From JANNRR01 sp031401675 (GTDB taxonomy: Bacteria; Pseudomonadota; Alphaproteobacteria; Rhodobacterales; Rhodobacteraceae), in the NCBI GenBank assembly GCA_031401675.1, contig JANNRR010000174.1, forward strand, positions 1 to 25,554: 25,554 nt of DNA. Reading direction: 5' to 3'. Position numbers and translations under genes: made by a program. Below are positions 1 to 8,411 of the stretch, one piece after another (position 1 is the first letter of the stretch; each line of letters begins with the position of its first letter). A model generated the notes under the pieces. The model was not told the DNA's origin. It saw only the letters and a program-made list of their open reading frames with translations, and did no database searches.

Positions 1-515
1 CCGCGCGACAGGATATCGCGGCCCAGCTTGTCGGTGCCAAGGATATGCAGCGGCGAGCCGTCCTCGACCTGCACCAGATGCCGGGTCGAAGGGATCAGCC
101 CGAACAGATGATATTCCCAGCCCTTGCCAAACAGCACCAGCCGGCGCGGGTTCTCATAGTCGGGGCCGTTCAGCGGCTGATAGGTCACCGGGTCAAGCTC
201 CTCGGACTCGGTGATCGGAAACGCCACGGGCCGCAATTGCCAGCCGGTTGCGGGCACGTGGAAACTGATCTTGTCGGGCGGCACAAAGGCCAGGCTCGGT
301 TCCCTGGGGTTCATCGGCGAAAAGAAATCGGCAAAGATCGACACCACCAGCAACAGCGTCACCAGCACCAGCCCGATCATGCCGGGTACCGAGCGGCGAA
401 ACCGCCGCCAGACCAGCGCACCGTAGCTTTGCGACGTCGTTGAAACCGTCGACATCCGGTCATCGGCGGCCTCGCCGGCGTGAATGGCCGGGGCATTGGC
501 AATCGGCGCGGCCAT
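1..515 (-). CDS. OppC/DppC-like ABC transporter permease (partial)
   Basis: Inner-membrane permease subunit of a peptide/opine-family ABC importer, pairing with the OppB-like protein encoded just upstream. Only the first 171 codons are inside the window; the rest lies beyond the left edge. After a polar N-terminus of about 43 residues there is one membrane segment (about 44-63) and a long periplasmic stretch. The read ends in GTDKLGRDILSR, the conserved OppC-type motif just before the core permease domain. The start codon overlaps the stop of the upstream permease gene as TGATG, so the two are translationally coupled. OppD/OppF-type ATPase genes would be expected further left. Family assignment is firm; the substrate is inferred only from the neighbouring regulator. 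Confidence 0.88.
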   Translation of the reverse strand, partial: MAAPIANAPAIHAGEAADDRMSTVSTTSQSYGALVWRRFRRSVPGMIGLVLVTLLLVVSIFADFFSPMNPREPSLAFVPPDKISFHVPATGWQLRPVAFPITESEELDPVTYQPLNGPDYENPRRLVLFGKGWEYHLFGLIPSTRHLVQVEDGSPLHILGTDKLGRDILSR

Positions 516-1543
516 CAGGCATCCCCCCCCACCCGGATGCGCGGATCAAGCGCCACCAGCAGCAGATCGGCGATGATGTTGCCGACGATCAGCGTCGCCC
601 CCAGCACCAGAAGCAGCGAGGCCGTCACATAGACATCGCCGATCCCCATCGAGCCGACGATGGCCGGTCCGACCGTGGCCAGGCCGAACACGATCGCCAC
701 CTCGATCTCGCCGGTCAGCATGTAGGGCAGCACCACGCCCTGATAGGCGACCAGCGGATGCAGGGCGTTCGGCACCGCATGGCGCAGGACCACCGTCCCC
801 TCCCGCAGACCCTTGGCCCGCGCCGTCTCGACATACTGCATGTTCAGCGTATCCAGCAAATTCGCCCGCATCACCCGCATGTTGTAGGCCAGCCCGCCAA
901 TGGTCGCCACCGCGATGACCGGCCAGACATGCTGGATCAGGTTCCACAGCTTCCCCCAGTTGAAATCCAGCATCCCCGGCCAATAGGGCTGGCCGCCGTA
1001 TTTCGAGGAATAGAACGAGCCGATTTCCTGAACGTTCAGTTTGTAGGCCAAAATGTACAGGATGATCAGCGCCAGCAGAAAGCGCGGCACCGTCATCCCG
1101 AGGAACGAGACGAAGCCGATGGTGGTATCGACCCAGCTGTATTGCCGAGTCGCGGCCAGAATGCCGAGACCGATCCCGAAGAAAGACGCCAGAATGTGGC
1201 AGGTCAGTGCCAGCGCCAGCGTGCGCGGCAACCGCTCGCCGATCACTTCCCGGACCGGTTTGTTGTACAGGAAAGACTGCCCGAAATCGCCGCGCGACAC
1301 GATCCCCCAGATCCAGCGGCCATACTGCACCACCATCGGATCGTTCAGCCCGTGGCTTTCACGGTATTCATTCGCCGCAGCGGTCGCCGCCGCCACCGAC
1401 GCGTTGCCCTGGGTGATCATGTTGGTCCGGATGAAGTCGCCGTAGTCGCCCGGCGGCGCCTGAATGATGGCGAATGTGATCATGCTCATCACCAGCAGCA
1501 CCGGAATCGCCTGCAGGATGCGGATTGTCAGAAAGCGCAGCAT
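515..1543 (-). CDS. OppB/DppB-like ABC transporter permease
   Basis: Inner-membrane permease of 342 residues, a normal length for OppB-type proteins. An N-terminal membrane segment (about 7-27) is followed by a periplasmic region and five further hydrophobic segments. The EAA loop that contacts the ATPase is visible as ETARAKGLREGTVVLRHAVP at about residues 240-260. It lies 90 bp downstream of the binding-protein gene, with a strong hairpin in the gap, and overlaps the OppC-like gene. The family is clear; opine, peptide and oligosaccharide importers of this class cannot be separated from the permease alone. Confidence 0.92.
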   Translation of the reverse strand: MLRFLTIRILQAIPVLLVMSMITFAIIQAPPGDYGDFIRTNMITQGNASVAAATAAANEYRESHGLNDPMVVQYGRWIWGIVSRGDFGQSFLYNKPVREVIGERLPRTLALALTCHILASFFGIGLGILAATRQYSWVDTTIGFVSFLGMTVPRFLLALIILYILAYKLNVQEIGSFYSSKYGGQPYWPGMLDFNWGKLWNLIQHVWPVIAVATIGGLAYNMRVMRANLLDTLNMQYVETARAKGLREGTVVLRHAVPNALHPLVAYQGVVLPYMLTGEIEVAIVFGLATVGPAIVGSMGIGDVYVTASLLLVLGATLIVGNIIADLLLVALDPRIRVGGDA

Positions 1544-1589
1544 CGGCCCTCGATCCTGTGACGGTTCCGGTCATGTCTGGTCAGAAACC

Positions 1590-1621
1590 GGCGGGCGGGG
1601 CAACCGAATGCCCCGCCCGCC
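1590..1621 (-). terminator. Intercistronic hairpin after the binding-protein gene
   Basis: A perfect 12-bp GC-rich inverted repeat (arms 1590-1601 and 1610-1621) with an 8-nt loop, starting 12 bases after the binding-protein stop codon and before the OppB-like gene. There is no run of T after the stem, so it is more likely a partial attenuator or an mRNA 3'-end stabiliser than a full terminator. Such elements commonly let a binding protein be made in excess over its permeases. Confidence 0.65.
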
Positions 1622-1633
1622 GTCGTCGGGTCG

Positions 1634-3709
1634 TCAGTTGGCCGCCATCGGCCCGGCGTCGCCAAGCGCGCCCGGCAGCGTGTTCGGGTGCAGTTCCGCC
1701 CCGATCTGCTTGTCGGCGGCAACCCACACCCGCTCGCGGATGATGTTGTCCTCGGCCCAGTTGTACATGAAGATGGGCGCACCCGCCGGAATGTTGGAGA
1801 AGCGCTTGTTGATGATCAGCGCCCCCGGATAGGCGGTCAGGCCGATCCCGTCGAGGTTTTCGGTATAGAGCTTCTGATAGGTCTTCATCAGTTCGACCCG
1901 CTCTGCCGAATCCCGGCTGCCGATGAAGGCCTTGACCGTATCGACCATCTGCTGCTCGTAGGGCAACAGATCAAGCTCGCCCGCCGGATTGGCCCGGTGG
2001 TGGTTCGAGGTGGTCGGCCCGGTCGGGGCCATCTGCGGGGTGTTCTGCACCACGGTGATCAGATCGGTGCCGTTGCGGATGATGACCCAGTCGAACTTGC
2101 CGGAATCGCGGGCATTGTCGAAGTCCTTGCCCGTCAAGAGGTTCAGCGAGACCTGAACCCCGATGTCGGCCATCATCGCCACCACGCCTTCGGCCAGGTT
2201 CTTGTCGGTCTGATAGTCGACCTGCGACAGCAGGGTAACGTTCAGATCATCGCCGCCCGGCAGGTTGACAAAACCGTTGCCATCCGTGTCGGTCAGCCCG
2301 GCCGCCGCCAGATAGGTCTTGGCATTGTCGACCGAGAACGCAAAGTAGGCCGTGCTGTCCTTGTCATAGAACGAGGTTCCGGCATAAAGCCCGCCGGGGT
2401 ACAGCGCCGTGAACGGACCCTTGACCAGACTGTCGCCCAGCCGCTGCCGGTCAAGGCCGCTGCTGATCGCCTTGCGGAAATCAAGGTTGCGGTTCAGTTC
2501 GCGGACCGCCATCCCGCGTGCGTCGGGTTCGCCCCAGCCATTGCCCGACAGGTTCGGGAACAGCGAGTAGCCGATGGTGCGCGGCCCGAACGCCAGCTTG
2601 GCCGGGCTGTCCGGATCTGCGGCCTTCTTCAGGCTTTCCACATAGTTTTCGGCCTGCTCCAGGTTCGAAAAGTCGCCGGTGCCGGCCACGGCCTGCACGT
2701 CGCGGTCTGCCCAGGTCGACAGGCGGTACTGCATTTCGTCCAGATAGGGCAACTGCTGGCCGGCTTCGTCGACCTTCCAGTAGTAGGGATTGCGCCGCAG
2801 CACCACGATATCGTCGGGACGGTACTCGACCACGACGTGGCTGCCCATCACCGGAAAGTTCATCATGTCGGCGGGGAAGGCGTCGTGGAACGCCGTATAG
2901 CTTTCGCCGCCATACTTCGGATGCGCCGGTTTCAGCACATGGCTCGGGCCGGGGCAGAAGTTGCCATAGGCCATCGAATACAGCACCGACTCCGGGAAGG
3001 CGGTAGTAAAGGTCATGGTGAAGGTATGAGCGTCAACCACCGCAAGTGTGGTTCCCGCGCCATAGGTTTCCTGGCTGGCACCCATCAACGGGGTCGCCTC
3101 GGGGTCCATCACGATGTCATCCCAATAGAACGCGATATCCTCGGTGTCGAACGGATCGCCGTCCGACCATTTGGCACCCTCGATCAGATGCACCGTCAGG
3201 GTCATGCCGTCCTCGGACCATTCCCAGGCCTTTGCCAGGTTCGGCATCGGCTGCAGGTCGGCCGGGTTCACGGTGAACAGCGGCCCGGTCCGGGTCAGGC
3301 ATTCCACCAGACCGATGTCGATGCCGCCCCAGCCATAGCTTTGACCGGCCCAGAAGTTCCAGCCTTCCGGGCGACCGCCGATCACATGGCGCATCACGTC
3401 GCCGTAAACGCCATTGCCGTCGACCATGTTCGCGGTCTTGTAGACCAGCGGCTCTTTCGGCAGCCGCTCGGCGACCGGTGGCAGTTTTCCGGCGGTCACG
3501 AAGGCGGTGACATAGGCCGGCTCGGAATAGGCCGGCAGCGCCATGTAGTCATAGATGTCCGAACGGTTGACGAACGTCGGGGCACCCTGTGCATCGAACA
3601 CCGGCGCGTCCGGGACGGCGACCGGGCCGTGCGCGTCGGCATGGATCGCCATGGCCGATACGCCCAGCATCAGCGCCGCAAGACCGGCGCGTTTCATGGT
3701 ATGTTGCAT
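1634..3709 (-). CDS. ABC transporter substrate-binding protein, OppA/SBP_bac_5 family
   Basis: Periplasmic solute-binding protein of 691 residues, longer than OppA (about 540) but typical of a subgroup found with OppBC-like permeases. A Sec signal peptide covers about residues 1-26 (basic start, hydrophobic core, cleavage near ADA). Cluster C features follow, including WKVDEAGQQLPYLDEMQYR and the DVQAVAGTGDFSNLEQAE region. The start at 3709 is supported by AGGGAGG four bases upstream; a second ATG at 3697 would leave the ribosome site too far away. It is first in an operon with the two permeases and divergent from a MelR-like regulator. Rhizobial alpha-galactoside importers use binding proteins of this class, so a sugar ligand is plausible. 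Ligand identity is inference. Confidence 0.9.
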   Translation of the reverse strand: MQHTMKRAGLAALMLGVSAMAIHADAHGPVAVPDAPVFDAQGAPTFVNRSDIYDYMALPAYSEPAYVTAFVTAGKLPPVAERLPKEPLVYKTANMVDGNGVYGDVMRHVIGGRPEGWNFWAGQSYGWGGIDIGLVECLTRTGPLFTVNPADLQPMPNLAKAWEWSEDGMTLTVHLIEGAKWSDGDPFDTEDIAFYWDDIVMDPEATPLMGASQETYGAGTTLAVVDAHTFTMTFTTAFPESVLYSMAYGNFCPGPSHVLKPAHPKYGGESYTAFHDAFPADMMNFPVMGSHVVVEYRPDDIVVLRRNPYYWKVDEAGQQLPYLDEMQYRLSTWADRDVQAVAGTGDFSNLEQAENYVESLKKAADPDSPAKLAFGPRTIGYSLFPNLSGNGWGEPDARGMAVRELNRNLDFRKAISSGLDRQRLGDSLVKGPFTALYPGGLYAGTSFYDKDSTAYFAFSVDNAKTYLAAAGLTDTDGNGFVNLPGGDDLNVTLLSQVDYQTDKNLAEGVVAMMADIGVQVSLNLLTGKDFDNARDSGKFDWVIIRNGTDLITVVQNTPQMAPTGPTTSNHHRANPAGELDLLPYEQQMVDTVKAFIGSRDSAERVELMKTYQKLYTENLDGIGLTAYPGALIINKRFSNIPAGAPIFMYNWAEDNIIRERVWVAADKQIGAELHPNTLPGALGDAGPMAAN

Positions 3710-3721
3710 TTGTCCTCCCTT

Positions 3722-3740
3722 CGGCGGGTCTGTCCCGCCG
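3722..3740 (-). other. Leader hairpin next to the binding-protein ribosome site
   Basis: A perfect 7-bp inverted repeat (arms 3722-3728 and 3734-3740, loop of 5) lies directly upstream of the AGGGAGG ribosome-binding site at 3711-3720. In mRNA it would form a stem abutting the ribosome site. It could stabilise the 5' end or tune translation; no anti-structure is obvious. Confidence 0.4.
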
Positions 3741-3756
3741 CGTTTCGGCCTCCGAC

Positions 3757-3860
3757 GGAATCTGAGTGCCCCGATCAGTGACCTTGGCCCGACTGTGAAG
3801 CCAGCCGCCCTTTACAGCAATATCGGTTTCAGACATTCTTTTCCGGCTTCTTCAGATTCC
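3757..3860. promoter_or_regulatory. Inverted 9-mers in the divergent regulator/transporter promoter region
   Basis: GGAATCTGA at 3757-3765 and its exact complement TCAGATTCC at 3852-3860 lie in the 170-bp gap between the divergent binding-protein and AraC-family genes. Their starts are 95 bp apart, about nine DNA turns. AraC-family regulators often bind such separated sites. A 9-bp inverted pair has a few per cent chance of arising at random in a gap this size, so this is only suggestive. I could not pick clear -35/-10 elements for either gene. Confidence 0.3.
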
Positions 3861-3879
3861 CGCGAAAGGCGATCCCGGC

Positions 3880-4794
3880 ATGCGCGATCCTGTTTCCGCT
3901 GATCTGCTGTACTCGCCAACCTCGACCGAGCGGAAATTCTACTCGGTCACCCGGGCCTTTGGCCGCTTCGGCATTCGCCTGTTCGAGCCCGAGGTGATGG
4001 CTGCGCCGCACTGGCATGGCCATATCGAGGCGAACTTCCTGATCAATGCCACCATGGTCTACGCAGTCGACGGCGACCGGATTCTGGTCCCCGAGGGGCG
4101 GCTGGTGCTGTTCTGGGCCGGGGTGCCGCACCAGTTGACCACCGTGAACCGCACCGGCGCGACGCGGCCGATGCTGTGCAACGTCTACATCCCGGTCGAT
4201 GCCTTTCTGTTCATGCCGCACATCGCCCGGTTGCAGGTGGCACTTCTGTCGGGGGCGATGGTGGCGCTGCCGGAACGGCTGTGCGACCAGGCGATGATCG
4301 AACGCTGGTATGCCGACTACCGGTCCGGCGATTTCGAGCGTACCGACGTGGTCAAGATGGACATGAACGGCCTGTTTCGCCGGGCGCTTCTGGATGATCT
4401 GACCTTCCTGCGGGCACCGCTGGCCGAGTTGGGCGACGAGCGCGCCATATCGTCCGCCCACATCCGGCATGTGGTCGAAATGGTCCGCTTCATTATGGAA
4501 CATCTGGGGGCACCGATGACCAATGCCGATGTGGCGGCGGTGACGGGGTTGCATCAGAACTATGCGCTGATGCTGTTTACCCGGATCATGCGGTTGCCGA
4601 TGAAGCAGTTCGTGATCCGGATGCGGCTCTTGCGGGCGCGGGCACTGCTGACCGAAAGCTCGATGCCGATCACTTCGGTTGCCGATGCGGCGGGATTCAC
4701 CTCAATCAGCCAGTTCTACCAGCATTTCAAATCGGCCTATGGCCTACCGCCGAACGCCTTGCGGGGCAGCTATATCAACAAGGCGCTGCGGTAG
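3880..4794 (+). CDS. AraC-family transcriptional regulator, MelR-like
   Basis: DNA-binding regulator of 304 residues, close to E. coli MelR in length and layout. The N-terminal cupin sensor carries APHWHGHIEANFLI at 42-55, resembling MelR's SHWHGQVEVN, and LFWAGVPHQLT resembles MelR's LFWACTPHQLT. The C-terminal pair of helix-turn-helix units (about 205-300) includes NYALMLFTRIMRLPMKQFVI, parallel to NYAMGIFQRVMQLTMKQYIT in MelR. MelR activates melibiose uptake and hydrolysis genes in response to alpha-galactosides. Here it stands divergent from an OppABC-type importer, which suggests it controls that operon with a related sugar as inducer. The ribosome site is weak (AAAGG about 12 bases upstream). 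Family is sure; ligand and targets are inferred. It converges on phoB with 26 bp between stops. Confidence 0.88.
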   Translation: MRDPVSADLLYSPTSTERKFYSVTRAFGRFGIRLFEPEVMAAPHWHGHIEANFLINATMVYAVDGDRILVPEGRLVLFWAGVPHQLTTVNRTGATRPMLCNVYIPVDAFLFMPHIARLQVALLSGAMVALPERLCDQAMIERWYADYRSGDFERTDVVKMDMNGLFRRALLDDLTFLRAPLAELGDERAISSAHIRHVVEMVRFIMEHLGAPMTNADVAAVTGLHQNYALMLFTRIMRLPMKQFVIRMRLLRARALLTESSMPITSVADAAGFTSISQFYQHFKSAYGLPPNALRGSYINKALR

Positions 4795-4820
4795 CGGCAT
4801 CGCCCGATCACCGTAAAGCG

Positions 4821-5513
4821 TTACCCCAATGCATAGCCGGCACCGCGCACTGTGCGCAGCGGGTCGTCGCCGCCGTGGATGCACAGCGCCTTGCGCAGGC
4901 GTCCGATATGCACGTCGACGGTACGGGTGTCGACATAGATGTCGCGGCCCCAGACACGGTCCAACAATTGTTCGCGGCTCCAGACCCGGCCCGGCTTTTC
5001 CATGAAGGTGGCCAAGAGCCGGAACTCGGTCGGCCCCAGCTTGAGGATCTTTTCCGCACGGAATACCTTGTGGCTTTCGGCATCCAGCTTGATATCGCCG
5101 TACTCCAGCGTTTCGCCAACCGTCGCCGGCCGAGTCCGGCGCAGTTGCGCCCGCACCCGCGCCATCAGCTCGACAATCGAATAGGGCTTGATCACATAGT
5201 CATCCGCCCCGGTTTCCAGCCCGCGCACCCGGTCGACTTCCTCGGAGCGCGCCGACAGCATGATGATCGGCACCGCCCGGGTTTCGGCCCGGGTCTTCAG
5301 CCGCCGGCAGACCTCGATCCCGGAGACGTTTGGCAGCATCCAGTCCAGCACGATGATGTCAGGCGCATCCTCCGCGACCAGCAACAGCGCCTCTTCGCCG
5401 TTTTCGGCCCGCGACACCCGGAAGCCCTCGGCCTCCAGATTGTAGGCCAGAACCTCACGCTGCGCCGGTTCATCCTCGACGATCAGGACGCGTGGCTGCT
5501 CTGCCGTTGCCAT
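4821..5513 (-). CDS. phoB: Phosphate regulon response regulator PhoB
   Basis: OmpR/PhoB-class response regulator of 230 residues that activates phosphate-starvation genes by binding Pho boxes. The receiver domain (about 7-122) has acidic residues E13 and D14, phospho-acceptor D57 in VLDWMLPNVSG, S87 and K109. A winged-helix DNA-binding domain follows (about 130-228), with LGPTEFRLLATFMEKPGRVW and DVHIGRLRKAL. It is the last gene of the phoR-pst locus, and its ATG overlaps the phoU stop (TAATG). The three-repeat Pho box in front of pstS is its obvious target, giving positive autoregulation if the transcript reads through. No terminator is evident before the convergent regulator gene. Confidence 0.95.
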   Translation of the reverse strand: MATAEQPRVLIVEDEPAQREVLAYNLEAEGFRVSRAENGEEALLLVAEDAPDIIVLDWMLPNVSGIEVCRRLKTRAETRAVPIIMLSARSEEVDRVRGLETGADDYVIKPYSIVELMARVRAQLRRTRPATVGETLEYGDIKLDAESHKVFRAEKILKLGPTEFRLLATFMEKPGRVWSREQLLDRVWGRDIYVDTRTVDVHIGRLRKALCIHGGDDPLRTVRGAGYALG

Positions 5514-6232
5514 TACTTGGCACCATCGGGATGCACAAAGGTAACCGCATCGCCCTTGGGCCGCAGGTCGGCGGGCAGATGCCCGGTGATCAGATAGATC
5601 ACCTGTTCGGCGATTGACGTGACGTGGTCGCCCATCCGCTCGATGTTCTTGGCGATGAAATGCAGATGCATGCAGGCGGTGATGTTGCGGGGGTCTTCCA
5701 TCATGTGGGTCAGGAACTCGCGGAACAGCGCATTGTACATCTGATCGACCTCCTGATCGCGCTGCCGCACGTCGGTCGCCAGTTCCACGTCGCGCTGGAT
5801 ATAGGCATCCAGCACATCCTTCAGCATAAGTTCCACCACCTTGGCCATCCGCCGGATCGCGCCCGACGAGCCGCCGATCGGCGACATCTGCACCAGAACC
5901 GAGGTGCGCTTGCCCATGTTCTTGGCATAGTCGCCGACCCGTTCCAGATTGCCGCTGATCTTCATCACCGACAGCACGGTGCGCAGATCGCTGGCAATCG
6001 GGGCCCGCAGCGCCAGCACCCGTGCGGCTTCCACGTTCACCTGTTCCTCGATCTGGTCGATCTGGTCATCATTCTTGCGGACCTTTTCCGCCAGTTCCTC
6101 GTCGCGGGTTTCCAGCGCCTGCGCGGCGTTCAGAATGGCGGCCTCGACCAGACCACCCATCTTCATGATCATCGCCTGAATGGCTTCCAGGTCCCGGTCG
6201 ACGACCGAGGCGATATGCGGTTCCAGTGCCAT
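5513..6232 (-). CDS. phoU: Phosphate transport system accessory protein PhoU
   Basis: Cytoplasmic all-helical regulator of 239 residues with two three-helix PhoU repeats (about 10-110 and 115-215). Characteristic stretches are EAAILNAAQALETRDEELAE, SDLRTVLSVMKISGNLERVG and the second-repeat partner HLHFIAKNIERMGDHVTSIA. The E/RxxD patterns at NLERVGDYAKN and NIERMGDHVTS are the metal-binding motifs of the family. PhoU links the PstSCAB transporter to PhoR so that signalling stays off when phosphate is plentiful. AAGGAG lies 8 bases before the start, immediately after the pstB stop 13 bp upstream, and the stop overlaps phoB. Confidence 0.95.
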   Translation of the reverse strand: MALEPHIASVVDRDLEAIQAMIMKMGGLVEAAILNAAQALETRDEELAEKVRKNDDQIDQIEEQVNVEAARVLALRAPIASDLRTVLSVMKISGNLERVGDYAKNMGKRTSVLVQMSPIGGSSGAIRRMAKVVELMLKDVLDAYIQRDVELATDVRQRDQEVDQMYNALFREFLTHMMEDPRNITACMHLHFIAKNIERMGDHVTSIAEQVIYLITGHLPADLRPKGDAVTFVHPDGAK

Positions 6233-6245
6233 GTTGCCTGCTCCT

Positions 6246-7043
6246 TCAGCCGATCCGGCCGCTGATATAGCTTTCCGTCCGCGGGTCCTGCGGCGTGGTG
6301 AAAATCTGTCCGGTCTCGCCGTATTCGACCAGATAGCCCAGATGGAAAAACGCGGTGCGCTGGCTGACGCGCGCCGCCTGCTGCATCGAGTGGGTGACGA
6401 TCACCACCGAAAACAGGCTGCGCAGATCGTCGATCAGTTCCTCGACCTGGGCGGTGGCGATGGGGTCAAGTGCGGAACAGGGCTCGTCCATCAACAGCAC
6501 TTCGGGTTCGGTGGCCACCGCGCGGGCAATGCACAGCCGCTGCTGCTGGCCACCCGACAGGCCGGTGCCCGGCGACTGCAGCCGGTCCTTGGCCTCGTTC
6601 CACAGCGCGGCGCGGCGCAGCGACTTTTCCACGATCACATCCATGTCGGCCTTGGTTGCGGCCAGTCCGTGGATGCGCGGGCCATAGGCGACATTGTCAT
6701 AGATCGATTTCGGAAACGGGTTGGGTTTCTGGAACACCATGCCGACCTTGGCGCGCAACTGAACCGGGTCGACCTTGGGATCATAGATATCCTCGCCGTC
6801 GATCCTGATGTCCCCCTCGACACGGCAGATCGAAATGGTGTCGTTCATCCGGTTCAGACAGCGCAGAAACGTCGATTTGCCGCAGCCCGACGGGCCGATG
6901 AAAGCGGTGACCGTCTTGTCAAGAATGTCGACATCCAGATCCTTGATCGCGTGCGAGGTGCCGTAAAACACCTGCACCTTTCGGGCGGTGATCTTGTTGT
7001 CGCTGCTGTCCACGTTTCTCTCCACTATCCGCATATCATTCAT
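6246..7043 (-). CDS. pstB: Phosphate import ATP-binding protein PstB
   Basis: Cytoplasmic ATPase of the high-affinity phosphate importer, 265 residues, usual length. Visible motifs are Walker A GPSGCGKS (50-57), Q-loop VFQKPNPFP, ABC signature LSGGQQQR (162-169), Walker B VLLMDEP (182-188), and the switch His in VIVTHSMQQA. The family-typical phrase FLRCLNRMNDTI follows Walker A. It sits between pstA and phoU with gaps of 12 and 13 bp. The pstA stop codon is part of the sequence TAGGGA that probably serves as the pstB ribosome site. Confidence 0.97.
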   Translation of the reverse strand: MNDMRIVERNVDSSDNKITARKVQVFYGTSHAIKDLDVDILDKTVTAFIGPSGCGKSTFLRCLNRMNDTISICRVEGDIRIDGEDIYDPKVDPVQLRAKVGMVFQKPNPFPKSIYDNVAYGPRIHGLAATKADMDVIVEKSLRRAALWNEAKDRLQSPGTGLSGGQQQRLCIARAVATEPEVLLMDEPCSALDPIATAQVEELIDDLRSLFSVVIVTHSMQQAARVSQRTAFFHLGYLVEYGETGQIFTTPQDPRTESYISGRIG

Positions 7044-7055
7044 TTCAGATATTCC

Positions 7056-8411
7056 CTACCATCGACGTTCGAACCTGCGGCGCAGCACAATCGCCACCGC
7101 GTTCATGATCAGCAGGAAGATCAGCAGCACGATGATCGCCCCCGATGCCCGCTCGATGAACGCAGGGTCGGCGCGCTGCGCCCAGCCAAAGACCTGCACC
7201 GGCAGCGCGGTGGCGGGGTCAAGGAAGCCTTCGACCGGGGCCGACGGATAGTTGTCGACAAAGGCCACCATCCCGATCAGCAAGAGCGGCGCGGATTCCC
7301 CCAGTGCCGAGGCCAGCCCCAGGATGGTCCCGGTCAGGATGCCGGGCATGGCCAGCGGCAGCACATGGTGAAAGATCGTCTGCATCTTCGATGCGCCGAT
7401 CCCCAGGGCCGCATCGCGGATCGATGGCGGCACCGCCCGGATCGAGGCGCGGGTCGCGATGATGATGGTGGGCAGCGTCATCAGCGAAAGCACGAAGGCG
7501 CCGACGATCGAAGAAGAGTTGGGCAGACCGGCAAAGTTGATGAAGATCGCCAGGCCGAGGATGCCGAACACGATAGACGGAACGGCGGCAAGGTTGGAGA
7601 CATTCACCTCGATCAGGTCGGTCCAGCGGTTCTTGGGCGCGAATTCCTCCAGATAGATCGAGGCCGCCACCCCGACCGGCACGCAGGTAACGAGGACGAT
7701 CAGCATCATGTAAGCCGACCCGAGGATCGCCACACCCAGTCCGGCAGCTTCCGGGCGCTGGTCCGAGGCGTCGGGGTTGGTGATGAAGGCCCAGTTGAAG
7801 CGGGAGGTCAGGATGCCGGCATCGCGCAGTTGGTCGGCCAGTTGCAGCTGCGCCGGGGTCACGTTGCTGTCGCGCTCGGCGGTCTGCATGGTCACCCGGC
7901 CCTTGAGGTAGCCATCGATCCGGCCAGTTGCCAGCACGGTGGCGTCGATCGTTGTGCCGACAATCGCCGGGTTGGCCAGAACGGTCGCCCGCAGATCGCC
8001 CGCCGCATCTTTCGAAATGACCTCGGCGACTTCCTTGTCGGAAATGCCGTCCACCGTGATCCCGCGCTGTGCCAATTCCGCTGCGAAGGCTGCCGCCAGC
8101 ACCTTGTTGTAGCCGAGCGTCGTGACCTTCGACATTTCGTCTCGGTTGCGGTTGCCTTGTGGGTCAAGCGTTTCCGCCGTCAGCTCCAGCGGAAAACTCA
8201 GCTTGGCCTGGTAGAATGACGAGACGCCGTCCGATAGGATCGTCCACAGCACAATGGCCAGGGTCACAAGGCTGACGGCTATGGCGAGGATGCCGTAGGC
8301 CTGAAACCGCGTCTCGGCCGCATTGCGCCGGCGCATCAGGTCGGTCTGGCGCAGCAGCGACGATTTCGGATGGGCCGGAGCAGCAACGCCGGCGCTGGTC
8401 ACATCGGTCAT
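7056..8411 (-). CDS. pstA: Phosphate ABC transporter permease PstA
   Basis: Inner-membrane permease of 451 residues, about 150 longer than E. coli PstA. The extra length is an N-terminal segment with one membrane helix (about 35-60) and a periplasmic domain (about 65-205). It matches the DUF3333 region known in alphaproteobacterial PstA. The core permease (about 225-445) has the EAA-type loop DAALGIGASKMQTIFHHVLP. The start overlaps the pstC stop by 4 bases (ATGA), indicating coupled translation. With PstC it forms the channel through which PstS-delivered phosphate passes. The role of the added domain is not established. Confidence 0.95.
   Translation of the reverse strand: MTDVTSAGVAAPAHPKSSLLRQTDLMRRRNAAETRFQAYGILAIAVSLVTLAIVLWTILSDGVSSFYQAKLSFPLELTAETLDPQGNRNRDEMSKVTTLGYNKVLAAAFAAELAQRGITVDGISDKEVAEVISKDAAGDLRATVLANPAIVGTTIDATVLATGRIDGYLKGRVTMQTAERDSNVTPAQLQLADQLRDAGILTSRFNWAFITNPDASDQRPEAAGLGVAILGSAYMMLIVLVTCVPVGVAASIYLEEFAPKNRWTDLIEVNVSNLAAVPSIVFGILGLAIFINFAGLPNSSSIVGAFVLSLMTLPTIIIATRASIRAVPPSIRDAALGIGASKMQTIFHHVLPLAMPGILTGTILGLASALGESAPLLLIGMVAFVDNYPSAPVEGFLDPATALPVQVFGWAQRADPAFIERASGAIIVLLIFLLIMNAVAIVLRRRFERRW

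Noticed and set aside
1688..3781. A 697-codon open frame on the + strand, opposite the binding-protein gene
   Set aside because: It mirrors the binding-protein gene exactly, is rich in His, Gln, Arg and Gly without domain character, and has no ribosome site. Long antisense frames are common in GC-rich DNA.
6180..8219. A 679-codon open frame on the + strand opposite pstB and pstA
   Set aside because: Same reason: it lies over certain genes with clear motifs, and its protein is low-complexity and unlike any family.
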